Assembly: GCA_019722365.1 (NCBI GenBank)
Contig: JADFUC010002364.1
Span: 1-64,000, forward strand
Length of the DNA: 64,000 bases
DNA from: Lithospermum erythrorhizon
Taxonomy: Eukaryota > Streptophyta > Magnoliopsida > Boraginales > Boraginaceae
Direction of reading: 5' to 3'
A program made the translations under genes and the position numbers. Below the pieces are notes generated by a model. That model saw nothing but the letters and a program-made list of their open reading frames with translations, was not told where the DNA came from and ran no database searches. Shown here in pieces: positions 33,450 through 44,625 of the stretch. How positions within the stretch are numbered: position 1 is the stretch's first letter; each line of letters opens with the position of its first letter.

Positions 33450-35430
33450 AAAGTCGAGCACTGCCCAATTTATCATGACCGCTGACGAGCGAGACAACGA
33501 TTTTCCTATGATCCAACTATAACGAGGATGTTTTCGAGACACCGCAAAGAGTTATTAGTTTGAACATAGCCCTTTTGACCATTAGATGCAAACACATAGA
33601 TGCAAGGCTTCTTTTTGTCTCGCCGTCGCTTAGTTTTCTTTTCTATGATATTTTCAAGACCTGCAAAAGTGTTGTTAGTTTGAACAGTAGTATGAACATT
33701 ATCCTTACCAACCGGGACTTCTATAATAGGTAGTTTCTTTATAATCCTCGGTTATGTCCTTTTAACCCAGCAGCGCGTTCTCAAGACTAAAAAGAATTAT
33801 TAGTTTGAACTCAGTCACATTTTTCTTTTCTGCCCGTTATTCTGTAAAACCGTTGTGTTTCCACCATGACCATGTAGGAATTAGGAGAGAGCCAAATCAT
33901 ATCTTTAGTACCCGAGCCCAGGGCCACTGACCAAACTAATACAGGATCGAGAACACCATTTTAACCATAAATTAACACTTTAGCAGGTTGAGCATACTTT
34001 GGTTACTTGAGCTCATGATGTTGCCTTCTGCGATTAGACATTGGTAGCTTGAGGGCCACTTTCACTATTCCTTCTCAAAATCCATTTACAATTATCAGCA
34101 GCCAGAGCCCATATGAAAACAGTATTTCGAACAATAGGGGACGTCATTAAATACGCCACTTTTGCCAAAATCCTGACTATGATTGTAGGATCTTGCATCA
34201 AATCCCACTGAAAACTAATCCAAGTGTCTGGAATTCATGGGGTTTTTGAAACATACAATTCAACACGTACGAAGCCGTACTTGACTTAACTAGATTAACA
34301 TTGAGAATCAGTCCTTGGGAGTACTATATAGCAAAAAGATAACAAAGCCTCCCTTCGCACAATCAGCGGCAACCCGTGAAAATGAACCCGAATAGGAGTC
34401 AAGGAGATTCTTTGCTAGGATTAAAATGCAATTGTCCATTTAAACATTCTCATAGGACAGAACATATAAAATCAACTGACCCGTAATCTGAATTATGTCT
34501 TCCATATTCGCATTAGAAAAAAAGATGTTTAGCGTCGTAAAGAGAATATTATCATACGCTTTAAGCTTCAAATTCATAAAAAATTCCTTGATGATGTGAA
34601 TAGTGGGACGACAGTGAGAAAACTTACCGACCAAAACATGCTTCAACATGCCCAAATACCGTTGCTTATCCGATCGTTTGAATCTGACATTTTAGAACTT
34701 TCCTTGCGTAAATGTTTTGGGACGTAAGTTATCAAAATTGAGCAATCATATCCGACAGTGGCCGAGCCAATGTGTTCCCGATGGAAGTGGCAGGCATAAA
34801 GATGAAGTGGGAACATTTGTGGAGTACAGAGTTGTGGGAATAGGAGGAGTTTGAGAGAAAACAATGTGAGCTAACGTTTTTGTGTGAGAACACATTGTCG
34901 AGCTTGGGCATTACAAAGCTGGACCGCGGCGAGATCTCGTAATGGTAAAGGCGGAACTTCGCCTCCCGATGGCATTGTCGATGAGCTCGGAGGTGGAGGT
35001 GTGAGAGTTCTGCCCCACGGAAGTGAGGATGGGTTTTAAGGCTGCATATTGTATAGGCTTGATACTTGGTAGATGGATCCCGAAAGGCTGGCGGGATTGC
35101 AGTAGAGGTCTGAGCCAGAGTGAGAGATAGGGTGGAGCTTGGGAGATATAGCTTGAAGAGGATACCGGTACGTAGGTGGGAATTAGAAGTTTATATGGGA
35201 GCTTTTAGGAGGGCTGCTTGAGCTTATAGTGGGCGTAGCATGGGCTATATCGATTGGCGGAAATGATGAGGGTTGCTTTGTTGGAGAAATTTGAGGGATT
35301 CGGTGTGAGAGTTTTTAGAGGAGTTATCTTGGTGGCGTAATTTGCAGGGTTGAGCGGCATAGCTGTAGTATTCTCCTTAGATGGGTTTTGCATGGAGGGA
35401 GATGAGGTCTTGGAGGACATGAAGGCGGCT
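33450..35430 (-). pseudogene. LINE ORF1 with DUF4283-type domain
   Basis: LVGKFSHCRPTIHIIKEFF and NLKLKAYDNI (34530-34640) match the start of the DUF4283 RNA-binding-like domain of plant LINE ORF1. A second half is seen as SLDSYSGSF near 34390 and YCSKYCFHMGSGC (about 34110), where a Cys/His knuckle is expected. Upstream (34870-35430) is a Pro/Ser-rich N-terminus. The C-terminal part has three tandem QTNN-S/T-F..LEN units (33527-33812). ORF1 binds element RNA. No intact frame remains. Confidence 0.62.
33527..33812 (-). repeat. Three tandem units in LINE ORF1 tail
   Basis: A segment of about 121-125 bp recurs three times. Each unit includes TTAGTTTGAAC preceded by a TCAAGAC/TCGAGAC-type element (ends near 33565, 33690 and 33812). 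On the coding strand each gives Val-Gln-Thr-Asn-Asn then Phe..Leu-Glu-Asn. Confidence 0.7.
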
Positions 35431-35689
35431 TTGGATGGGGCGGTATTAGTGGTGTAAGTGAGGTGGGTGATGTCGGGAGAAAGAAAGAGAGTGAGTAGTA
35501 TTATCTTGGCGGCGGAAGAGGATTAGGGTTTGGATTGAGCGTAGTAAAGGGAGTTTTAGGCCTAAGCCGGTGATGATCGTACCGCCGCCTCGAGGCGGGG
35601 GGGAATGCAGGAGCATCCTTATCTCCGTGGCCAGGGCCCTTTGGAGATGGAGATTGATCTGGGAAGGACAGTATCGTTGACCGGTATAT

Positions 35690-36910
35690 TTTGAGAAAAT
35701 TTTGAAGAAGGTTCATTAGTCTCAACCAAAAATGATATCTCATACAATCTATTGAGTTCTTAATGAGAGTTTATCAATTTCCTTAAGATGCGAGTCTTGT
35801 CGAAGCGATTCACGGTTTCTAGTGGATCAAGTTAAACTTACTCTATGTAAGAGGGGCTTACCTCTTGAGGTAAATTAGTCACCTTCTCAAATTTGACTTC
35901 CTCACTTTCTTGAACAATTTCAAGATTCTCACTTCTCCTATATCTCATATATAAGTATTCCTTCTCAAGAAAAATATCGTCGCATTACAATGAAATCTTA
36001 TCCTCGTATGAATCAAGTAATACCCTTTGGATTCTTTTGGATAACCATTGAAATAATATTTATCAGATTTGGGTCCAAGTTTTTCACGTAGGCTTCACTA
36101 TCCCAAATCTTCAGATGACCTATCTTGGGAAAGTTCCCAAACCACATATCATGTGGGTTCTTAGCAGCTAATTTAATAGGGCATTTGTATGGCAGTTTCT
36201 AATGCTAATCCCAAAAATTGACTGGCAGTTCACATTTGCTCATCATGGATCAACATAAACCTAAATAGGTTCGATTCCTCCTCTCGAACACACCATTATA
36301 TTGAGGTATTCCAATAGGAGTGAATTGTGATACAATACCACACTCTATATGATGTTCTTCAAAATTTTGGGTTAAGTATTCTCTACATCTATCAAATCGA
36401 GAATATGGTTCAAAATTAGATCATGTCAAGATACTATCAAGATGGAGTTTTTTATGCGATTATCACTTATTGACCAAATTTACAATGCCATAGATAAAAA
36501 GGATTTTAGTAATTTGACTTATTTCTTTTAATATTTATGTTATATATCTCAATATTAGTATCCAAAATATAGAAACCATTTTGGGAGATGTTGAATCATA
36601 GATCATATCTTTTCGAGCAATTACATTAATTATCGAGAAAGAATAACCATCATAATTCAATTGTCAAATTGAAATGATATTTTTTCTCAAAGTAAGTACG
36701 TAATAGAACTTGTTTAAACTACAGATCTTTTTAGTTGGAAAACTTAAACCAATTGGTCTTATAGGCTGTAGAAATGGCTCCAACTTGTGGTCCATTGGCT
36801 ACTCGTAAGTCTATTTCATCTCTTCCTAATTTCCTTCTGTTATGTAGGTAATTCACATTTTGACAAATGTAGGCATCCGATATTAGCACCCGTGTGTCAA
36901 AATGTATTAG
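35690..36910 (-). pseudogene. Ty1/copia protease-integrase fragment
   Basis: On the minus strand, HFDTRVLISDAYIC (about 36900-36860) sits where copia protease has D-T-G; here Gly is Arg. LGRDEIDLRVANGPQVGA and later FYLWHCKFGQ give the rest of protease and the GAG-pre-integrase start. Integrase follows with GGEYLTQNFEEH and CGIVSQFTPIG (about 36390-36330). GIPQYNGVFERRNRTYLGL (36265-36320) comes next, then SMMSKCELPVNFWGLALETA. A YPKESKGYY-like block is near 36030 and a linker ends in VETNEPSS (about 35700). The fragment is cut by the solo LTR on its right and the LINE on its left; RT and RNase H were not found. Confidence 0.75.
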
Positions 36911-39438
36911 TGAAATAACCATTCACGCCTAAAGATTAAATTATTTATTTTATATATATCGTTTGGTGATGGGACTGGGAATAGTATAAATACTTTTGAG
37001 AGCAAATCGATATACGAACTAGTATTAAATGAGTAGTAATTTATGTCACGGATAATATTATTATATTTGGATGGTTTTTTCATTAAAATTTAATGACAAA
37101 AGTAAATAACAATCAGCGGAACTTAACACCCTCTAAATATTTCATAGCACTATCAAGTATCTTCTTCGTCAAAAAAAATCCACAACCCCACGTCCATTTC
37201 CCGCTTTGGCCGGTTTAAACTTCCCCCGAATATTTTCTTCCATTTTCTTCTGTGCTTCGCTTTAATGGATCAGATACAAAAGTTGGTTTATCATCTTCCC
37301 TCATCGTCCTCTCTTTCTTGAAAGAGGTAAGAAAGTTTGAAACTTTTGTGATATTTTCAAAGATTTTGAGAGTTGACTTTTTCCCAAATTCCTTTAAACT
37401 TTATTATGATGTTATGGGACCTTAATATAGTTGTTTGGGGGTAGAAGTGTTGATTTTGATGTTGATTGAAAGAGATATTATTGAGTTAAGTTGTTGCAAG
37501 TTGAGTAGTATTTAGATTTTTGAATTTAAGGTTGTTAGGAATGGTTAAATTAGTTGGGAAATTGATTGTTGGATTGATTAGAAATCGTTTAAAGTGTTAG
37601 AGTTGGGGTAGAGTTGGCGAAATTATTTGAGAGTTGGATGGTTGAAATTTTATTACTATTAGTCCTTTAAGCGGCAGCGTAGTAATCTTTTTCCACCTAG
37701 AGTTGTTAAGTTGATAACTTAAATGTTGTTCAAAGTGGATGATTTAGAAAACTAAAATGTGTTAAAGAGGGTTAAGTTGGAAACCTTAGTTGGAAGTAGT
37801 GGATGACCTAAACCTCACAATGGAATTGTTAAGTGAATACTAAAGAGGTAGAGTTAAGATTGTAGTAAGTAGTAATTGTATTTTGCGGATGTTTGTGATT
37901 GAAGCATGATGTGGAAAATGGCACTTGGATTAGCTAGGCCCCAGGCGTTTATTATTGCTAGTTGAGGTGAGAGTGAACTCACGGGTGTGAATTAATTTAC
38001 ATTCGTGAATGTATTGAATTAGGTGATAATTGTGAGGCATGTTTATCTATATATATTTTGTGTTGATTGTTTGTGTATGATTAGTTGATTGAATAGTTGG
38101 GTTATGCGTGATTTTTTGTGGGATTTGTAGGCTTTTCGAGTTAGATTAGTCGAGTTAGGATGAGTTGATTTAAAGTGCATTTTGATCATTTTAAAGTTAG
38201 GATGTTTTTGTTAGTTGGATGATATTGAATGAGTTATTTGGGTTGTTGTATGTTGAGTTGTATTATCGGTAATTGCACTTATCTTGGGTATGAGTGTGAT
38301 GTCGTTGCACCGTCTTCGTTAAAGAGTGAGTTGTTTAGTGGTTGTTGATGTATGTTGGAGTTGTATTATCCGATTCTTTTCATGTGCCGGTATGAGTGTG
38401 ATGTATTTGCCTGCGTACCTCGTTATGAATTAGGATGTTTGAAACATGTCGACGGGCGTAAGTTTATACAGGGTTGAGGTTGATTACGGGAGTCTTAGTT
38501 GTTGAAATCCGGGTTTATGTCGAGTTGAGTTGCGTTGATTGAGTTGAGTTGAGTTGAGTTGCGTTGATTGAGTTGAGTTGATTGAGTTGTTTAGTTGTGG
38601 GGTTGAATTGATCGAGTTGTTTAGTTGTGGGGTTGAGTAGTACTAGTGTTGTTGGTAGAGTGGTGAAATTAACTTATTTGGGCATTAACGCCCTTTGTTT
38701 TTTGTTTGAGATGCATGATTATATTTGTATGTTACGTACTAGATTGTGCATGTTTAGTTGTGAGCCTATGAATTTACGATAATCGTTATGTCGATATTAG
38801 TATACTTTTTATGATGTAAGCATGATCGTGAACTTCATTAATGATGTTTTTATTTTATATTATAAATGGCCTTGAATTGTGTAGTACGATAACTATACAT
38901 TTATGGAAATGAGTTATCCTTATAGTACTCTCTGGCATAGGTATAGGTTAATTTTTCACTCTTGAGATAAGTACTCTTAAGCAGCATTTCCTTCTATTCG
39001 CCATGGGTGGCGTTTATTTTAATAGGTTGACGAATTGAATTGCATCAGCGTTGATTCGTTCGTGTGATCGGTTGGTGCTTAGGTGAGAGACGGGTGACCA
39101 AGATATCCTGATCTTCTTGTTGTTGTGGTTGTAATCTTGATGTTTATATTGTTGTTATTTTTGGGATTTGATTATGCATTATTAACATTTTGTACTTTGG
39201 CCAGGTTGTTGGATATATATGGTTGTTTTTGTGTGATTTAGGAAATACCATGATGGATTATTTTCTTAAAAAAGCGTTATACCGGATGTATTTTAATTTA
39301 TTGGTATTTAAGAGCGGTGAGTGCTTTTCAAATTGAGTAAATCCGTCATTTGGTGATTAAGTGTCAGGGATTTGGGCCGATTCTAACCTTAGGGCAGAGC
39401 CACGACTGGAGGCGAGTGCACAAGTAGCTAGTGTAACA
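36911..39438 (+). repeat. Tekay-type solo LTR
   Basis: Starts TGAAATAACC and follows the LTR at 15204: GATTAAATT, then GGGA(C)TGGGAATAGT, AGTAATTTATGTC, AAGGTAAGAAAGTT-like, TCAAAGATTTTGAGAG and GTTGATTTTGATGTTGATTG. It ends near CTAACCTTAGGGCAGAG...GTAACA. No primer site, coding or second LTR adjoins, so it is a solo LTR, the usual product of LTR-LTR recombination. It interrupts the copia protease. The flanks ATTAG and ACATA do not match, so the right edge or later change is uncertain. Confidence 0.75.
38240..38640 (+). repeat. Tandem repeats within the solo LTR
   Basis: Two layers: a unit of about 110-120 bp with GTTG(G)AGTTGTATTATC and GGTATGAGTGTGATGT (about 38253-38302 and 38360-38405), and a GAGTT/GATTGAGTT array at 38521-38590. 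The latter is followed by two copies of GAGTTGTTTAGTTGTGGGG (38590 and 38617). Confidence 0.75.
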
Positions 39439-39989
39439 ACATAAATATGTATTTCATACTTTGCTTTTATCTTTTTCGATGTATTTTTGTAAGTTCCTTT
39501 AATTGAGTTCGAACTTATTTTCCCTTTTGAACTATTTCTTGTTCACTATCGTGATTGGAATAAGCGTTTTCACACTTAAGATCTTATTTGTATGTAACCA
39601 AACCGTATTAGTATGTTCACGCTCTTTAGGAACCTTATGGGTTATCACTTACTACGTCACATCGAGCTTGAGAGCAGTTAAGTTTGAGACAGTTGGGAAA
39701 ATTAGTGTCATTCATTTTGTATTTGTCCAGAGTGGAGAGGAATGTGTTAGAGTTATAATTTCTAGGGGCCATTTAACTACAATAGAAGATATATAAAATA
39801 ATCTATCTTCCATTTTCTATCATGCCATAAAATAATTTTTTAAGATCATATAATAGAATTAATACTCGTGCTTACAATTCCATTGAAATGCACAAAATAT
39901 ACCAAGATCCGATATAATTGAGAATTGAATGGCAACATGGATAAACTTCAACTCTGAATCACATTTACTAACTATATCAGGGATAACTC

Positions 39990-41547
39990 GTAGGTAGGCT
40001 TGCTAAGAACTGCTTTGTATTTAAACTAGTCAGTTTGGGGTTAGAGAGAACATTTCTCTCCCAAGGAAAAGCTCTCAACTTTTCCTTGGCGCCTCCATTC
40101 CTTTCTTCCTTAGCCGATCTTGAATTGGTTTCTCCCGGCTTTGGGTGATTGAACCCGCTTCTTGATCGTCCTATTGACATTTCTCTTTTGAATCGGTGAT
40201 AGAAAGATTTTGGAACTCTAATGGAGCCATTTGGACTCGGTGGTGGCGGTGCTGCGGTTGCCTTCATTTGAGTGTGCTATAAGGTTTGTCTGGCCGTTAC
40301 ATCTGCGCTTCCCCCAATGATTTGATGGTAGATGTTTGGTTGGTGAACCGCCCGGTTTTTCCTGCATGTTTGAGGTACATCTTTTTTGCACTTTTCATTT
40401 TCGGTTTCATGGTTGCTTGGTTGCAAGATGGGCGGTTTGATGTTGAATGATTCGAAGGTGGTTGAAGTTCTTGTGATTGTTTGAGTTTTGGGTTTGCTTT
40501 CTTGGTGTTCTTCATCCTTCCTCCTTGCCCCCCGGCAGATTGAAGGTTGGTTTGTGATAAGGAGACTCCGGTGGCTTCTCAACTTTCTCACGGTTCGCCT
40601 GTTTCTTCCTCTATGCCTTGGATTATGTTGGCTTTCTTGTCATTGGTTTGCATGATTTGGTCTTGTGTTGAGGGGCTGAGTTTGTGCAAGTTGATGATCT
40701 TGAAGGATGATTTTGATGATTGTTGGTTTTTACCGTTTTTACTTGGCGGATCTTGATCGGATGGGGAGTTGTTGTGGAAGCCTTGATTTTTGGATGATGA
40801 TTTGATGACCGGCGATGACTTGGTTGATGATTTCGAGGTTTGGAGTTCAACTTGGAATTTTTGATGATTTTTGTTGAATTTGATCTTGATTTGTTGATGA
40901 TTCCGGCGTCTTTGTTGTTTCCGGCCATTTGCGAAATTCCGTCGGTTAAACCCCGTTTGCACTGGAGTATGAATGGTTGGTCACTTGGAGGCGTCGATTG
41001 TGACCTGAGCGATCGAGATTGAATTGGGCCCGGTTTGGCCTTTGACTAGATGCAGTCATTCGACATTCCACACAGTTTATTTAGTTGGACTATGCAAGGG
41101 TCGGGTTACGGATGATTACGGGACTTGGCGGCTTAAGGTGGACTTGAGGCGGTTTAGGCGTCGGGTTCATGACGGCTTGAGGTTATGGGGCTTGGTATGA
41201 CTCTATTCGGTGTGGCTCGTGGGCCTTGGCGGGCTAGTGCGCTCTTTGAGGCTAAATGCAGGCTGTTGAGGCTCTATGGGGCGGCGTCTTCATGGTTTTC
41301 GCGGATTCGTTTGGGGGCCCAAAGATGATATTCGCTCCTTTATGAGACGAGGCCGAGACTTTGAAATGCAGTTCTTTTGGGCTTCCGTATGACTTTTAAT
41401 CCCGTTTTGATTTTATTATTTATCTAGTTTGTTTGATTTCCACTTTGAGTTTCTCCATATGTAATATAGTTTGGGGGCTGAGAATCCACTATTCGGTGAG
41501 ATTGTATCTCAAGATTTTATCAATAAAGAATAATTTAAAAAAAAAAT
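39990..41547 (+). mobile_element. Poly(A)-tailed retroposed insertion with 11-bp TSD
   Basis: AGGGATAACTC occurs at 39979-39989 and again at 41548-41558, exactly flanking this 1.56 kb block. The block ends CAATAAAGAATAATTT followed by A10 and a T. Copy A of the surrounding repeat (near 27735) has the uninterrupted arrangement, so this is a true insertion. Poly(A) plus a variable-length target duplication means LINE-driven retroposition. Content is probably a 5'-truncated LINE or a LINE-mobilised transcript; GTTTGGGGGCTGAGAATCC near 41468 resembles plant LINE 3' ends. No RT or endonuclease motif was seen. Minus-strand Asn/Lys/Ser-rich frames (40588-40962) are likely chance. Confidence 0.8.
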
Positions 41548-42606
41548 AGGGATAACTCATGGTGTTACTAAAAGTTCATTAAGACTGTATTAGTAACCTC
41601 TATTGTCGACATGCCCAAGTCTCATATTGAAAATGACCGTTTAAGTAATCAAGTCTACCTACTAATAGTTAGATTGATATCTTATAGACCAAGTCCAATC
41701 CGCGATTAGAATTATACAAGACATCCATTGAAAAGACGTCTTAAATATGACACGTCTACCAACCTGAAAGGTTCGTGCATAAAAGAAACTCAATATAACT
41801 TTAGAGTTGGTATGACAATACTACTTAATTTCACAGGTGTGATTAGTTATATTTTAATAAAACTCATCATCATGTTGGGCATATATATATTCATACAAGG
41901 AATCAGACATATCACATCGATTACAAGCACAAAATATAACATATAATAAGGACTCGTGATATGAACTAAAAATGAAACTAGTAGTTCTAAACTAAATGCG
42001 GTGTCAAAGTGATCTAGATTATCAAATGCACCTCCTCACGGGTAGGTCTCCGTCTTCAACTAGTTACATTTTCTTAATTGACAAGGAGGTCATCAATTCT
42101 AATTTATGAAGAAAGTCGACAGAATCCATCGTAAATAAATAAGACAGATCCCATGCTATATTTCCCAAAATACTTAGGTCATATACTTAGGTCTTAAATT
42201 CGACTTTTTTATCTTGAAGAAATGGGGAACAACTATCTTCTTAAAAATATTCACAATGTCAATAGTTTTTTATGGCTTCCTTACACTATATCGGTGTAGT
42301 GGTTTTGTTGCGAGTTGGTTACTTTTTTTTAATCATTAACAGCCAAAAATATCTTTTAATTTTCAAAATACTAATTACTTTTTGTAATGTGATTTTGTCA
42401 TATTCACTCCTATTTATCTATTATCTATGGCCACTTAAGTCTTTATGGATATAAGATATAAACATGTCAAAAGGTACACAATCTAAAAATCATATAACAC
42501 ATGCGATTGATTATTCATCTCATATGAAACAATCAATTTTAATGATAAAATCATTGAAAATCAAATTCTACTGTTCTAATAAATAATTAGTATTTTCTAA
42601 AAATAC

Positions 42607-42849
42607 TACTCCCTCCATTTTTAATTACTTGATCCATAATTAATTGATCATATAGCAGAGATCTTGTTTTTTTTTACTTGATTTTTTTCTTTGAACTTGA
42701 ATAAAAATTACAACATTATTGTTTGTCTCTTAATATTCTTATTTTCATTAGTTGATAAGTTTATCTCTATTTGAAAATAGTAAAATAGATGAATTGCCAA
42801 TAAAACACTTTTCCAAGCTATACGTCAAATAATTACGAGCAGAGGAGTA
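42607..42849. mobile_element. Stowaway-like MITE
   Basis: Begins TACTCCCTCCATTTTTAATT and ends with AGAGGAGTA, close to the inverted complement of the start, with TA at both edges. Inner sequence ACTTGATCC... and ...CAAATAATTACGAGC also pairs. The length of 243 bp and CTCCCTCC termini are typical of Stowaway elements moved by Tc1/mariner transposases. It is non-coding and inserted into repeat copy B. Confidence 0.75.
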
Positions 42850-42990
42850 CTATTATATTATTTTACACTTTTAACTAAAACCATCTCTAATCAAAGTAGA
42901 ACTATTTTTAATATAGTTAATTAAATTTATTAAAATAATTTCTAGCTCGAAATTGACTTGAAACAATTTAACTTGATGTCTAAAAATCAA

Positions 42991-43322
42991 TCTAAGTTCA
43001 AACCAAGTCCAAATCAAATTTGAACCAAGTCATGAAGTGAAACCAGTTAAAAACACCCAGGAACTCGAAGCCTACCGGCTTGAGGCAGCCTTTAGGCGAA
43101 ACCCGTACCCAAAGAAAATTGGCGTGGGCGATACATCCACGACTTCAAGAAGCGTTTAATCTAAGTTCAAACCAAGTCCAAATCAAATTTGAACCAAGTC
43201 ATGAACTGAAACCCCGACCCAAAACACGAGAACACGAAGCCTCGGCCAGGCGGCGCTTTGGCGAACCGTACCCCGAAAAAGAAAATTGGCAGCGGGCGTC
43301 TATCACGACTCACGAGCATTAG
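42991..43322 (+). repeat. 169-bp tandem duplication
   Basis: TCTAAGTTCAAACCAAGTCC starts both units (42991 and 43160). The next 40 bases are almost identical (CATGAAGTGAAACC against CATGAACTGAAACC), and both end in GAAAATTGGC followed by a GGGCG-type motif. The units differ by several gaps. An 80-codon frame across the second unit is probably not a gene. Confidence 0.85.
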
Positions 43323-43365
43323 CATTGAAGCTAAAGTCACATTGAAACAGAAAGACAAAAGGGGA

Positions 43366-43442
43366 TGAAATGACTATTTTGCCCCCCTATTTGTTAATGT
43401 AGTGTTTGAGGAAGTTTCATTTAGGGCAAAATAGTCATTTCA
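43366..43442. other. 77-nt near-perfect hairpin
   Basis: TGAAATGACTATTTTGCCC (43366-43384) is exactly complementary to GGGCAAAATAGTCATTTCA (43424-43442), with a 39-nt loop. A 19-bp perfect stem is long for chance. It could be a MITE end pair, a small-RNA-producing hairpin, or part of a repeat. Confidence 0.75.
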
Positions 43443-43499
43443 GAGTATTTTAACACAATTTGGGTGTGGATTTAGTCCAACTCGAGCGTTAGGCATTTC

Positions 43500-43868
43500 T
43501 GCTCTTGGAGTGAGCACTTTACACTTCATTGAAAATTGACCCCAATCGTTAATTTTTATTTACACATTGAACTCCGAAAGTTATAATCGTTTATATTTGG
43601 ATTAAATTTGTTTGTCAATGTAATCTATGGCGTCCCAGCAAGAGTAATGTATTAAATAATATTAATCGAATATTATATTTTAATACGGATATCGGGCCAA
43701 TGTGTCAGCCATAATCCTGTAATGTCAATTCGGGTAAATCATAATATATTAATAGTCGTACAATTAATATACGTTAATGTTTGAACTTTGAACTTAAGTT
43801 TAAATAATTGAACTTGTTATACAATTCAATTGTTTAACGGGCATATTTATTCTCATAATTCCAACACT
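43500..43868 (-). repeat. Copia-type LTR edge (minus orientation)
   Basis: Reading the minus strand from 43868, TGTTGGAATTATGAGAATAA, then ATGCCCGTTAAACAATTGAA, matches the LTR starts at 55313 (TGTTGGAAATCAAAG...ATGCCCGTTG) and 62901 (TGTTGTAATTATGAGAATA). Three related edges in one window support an LTR family beginning TGTTG. The other end was not located. Confidence 0.5.
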
Positions 43869-44625
43869 ATTTCCGATCCATCTTTGATTGCTAACATAAA
43901 CTCCATAATTCTATCTTTTTTAACAGAAAGCTTCAAGTTGGGTGAAGAGAAAGGTGTTTACATGAATCTCGTCTATGCGAAAGCTTCATATGAGATAGAG
44001 TGTCTTTTTTTACCAACAATCAAAAAATTCCAACCATCATACTTTCAACACGATAGAAAAAAAGATATCAAATTTGCTCCTAATAAAGCTGATTCTTTCG
44101 GTCATGCCACCACCTATGCCTGTTCAAAAATGGAAAAAAGAAACCAAGTCAATTTCTTTGTTTTGATTGTCAATTAGTATAAACACAGGCAGATTGATAT
44201 GATTTCAGATAGTGATATCAAATTATACTGTGATTCCAATTTCCAAACATATGATTGATTGTAGTTTAGTCTCAAGATGGATGGCTAAGTTTCTCAAATG
44301 TCCCTAAAACATACTCGCAAGGAGTCGTTAGCTAGGCACGCGTGTCGTATTGAACTTATGGGACCACAACAAGGGATAAATTGCCAACTTTAAGAAACAT
44401 GGGGTAAAATGCACTACCCTATAATATACACAACATCACAATAATTAGTGCGAAGTGTGATTTTCGTTATTTAAAAATATATTAAACCATTTAAATAAAT
44501 TATATCTTACTTAAATGTTACTAACATAATGACTAAATTATCCTTAGAATGTAAAACTTGATCAATTAAAATACATAATTAACAAAATCATTCAAAATTG
44601 AAACTTAACCTATAGTATTTCTTAC
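43869..44625. other. Region downstream of the tetraspanin gene
   Basis: An open frame of 115 codons runs to 44177 (plus, from 43830) but starts inside the LTR edge and has no domain I know. Minus-strand sequence at 44450-44625 is A/T-rich and must contain the tetraspanin 3' UTR; several AATAAA-like candidates occur, none decisive. Confidence 0.35.

Larger units (their letters stand above)
29400..35690 (-). mobile_element. Near-full-length LINE (L1-type), degenerate
   Basis: On the minus strand, reading right to left, are ORF1 with a DUF4283-type domain, an endonuclease, a reverse transcriptase with FADD, and a zf-RVT domain. This is the order of plant L1-like LINEs. About 6.3 kb is present, close to full length. 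Frames are broken many times. The 3' end (left) has no clear poly(A) on the minus strand, so the left edge is approximate. The 5' end abuts a copia fragment of the same orientation, suggesting insertion into it. Confidence 0.78.
39755..42990 (+). repeat. Large repeat, copy B (interrupted)
   Basis: Homologous to 27530-28990, as shown by GAAGATAT(A)TAAAATAA at the left, ACCGTTTAAGTAATCAAGTC (about 41637), TTTAGAGTTGGTATGAC (about 41801), ATTTCCCAAAATACTTAG, and ATTAAAATAATTTCTAGCTC near the right. It is split by a retroposed insertion (39990-41547) and holds a Stowaway-like MITE. With copy A it brackets the LINE, copia and solo LTR block in direct orientation. Confidence 0.65.

Noticed and set aside
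40588..40962. 124-codon minus-strand frame rich in Asn, Lys, Ser and Gln
   Set aside because: Low-complexity reading opposite to the poly(A)-defined strand of a retroposed insertion; two overlapping frames look equally good, a sign of chance.
43830..44177. 115-codon plus-strand frame
   Set aside because: Begins inside an LTR edge, no domain recognised, no promoter; kept only as a note in the gap entry.
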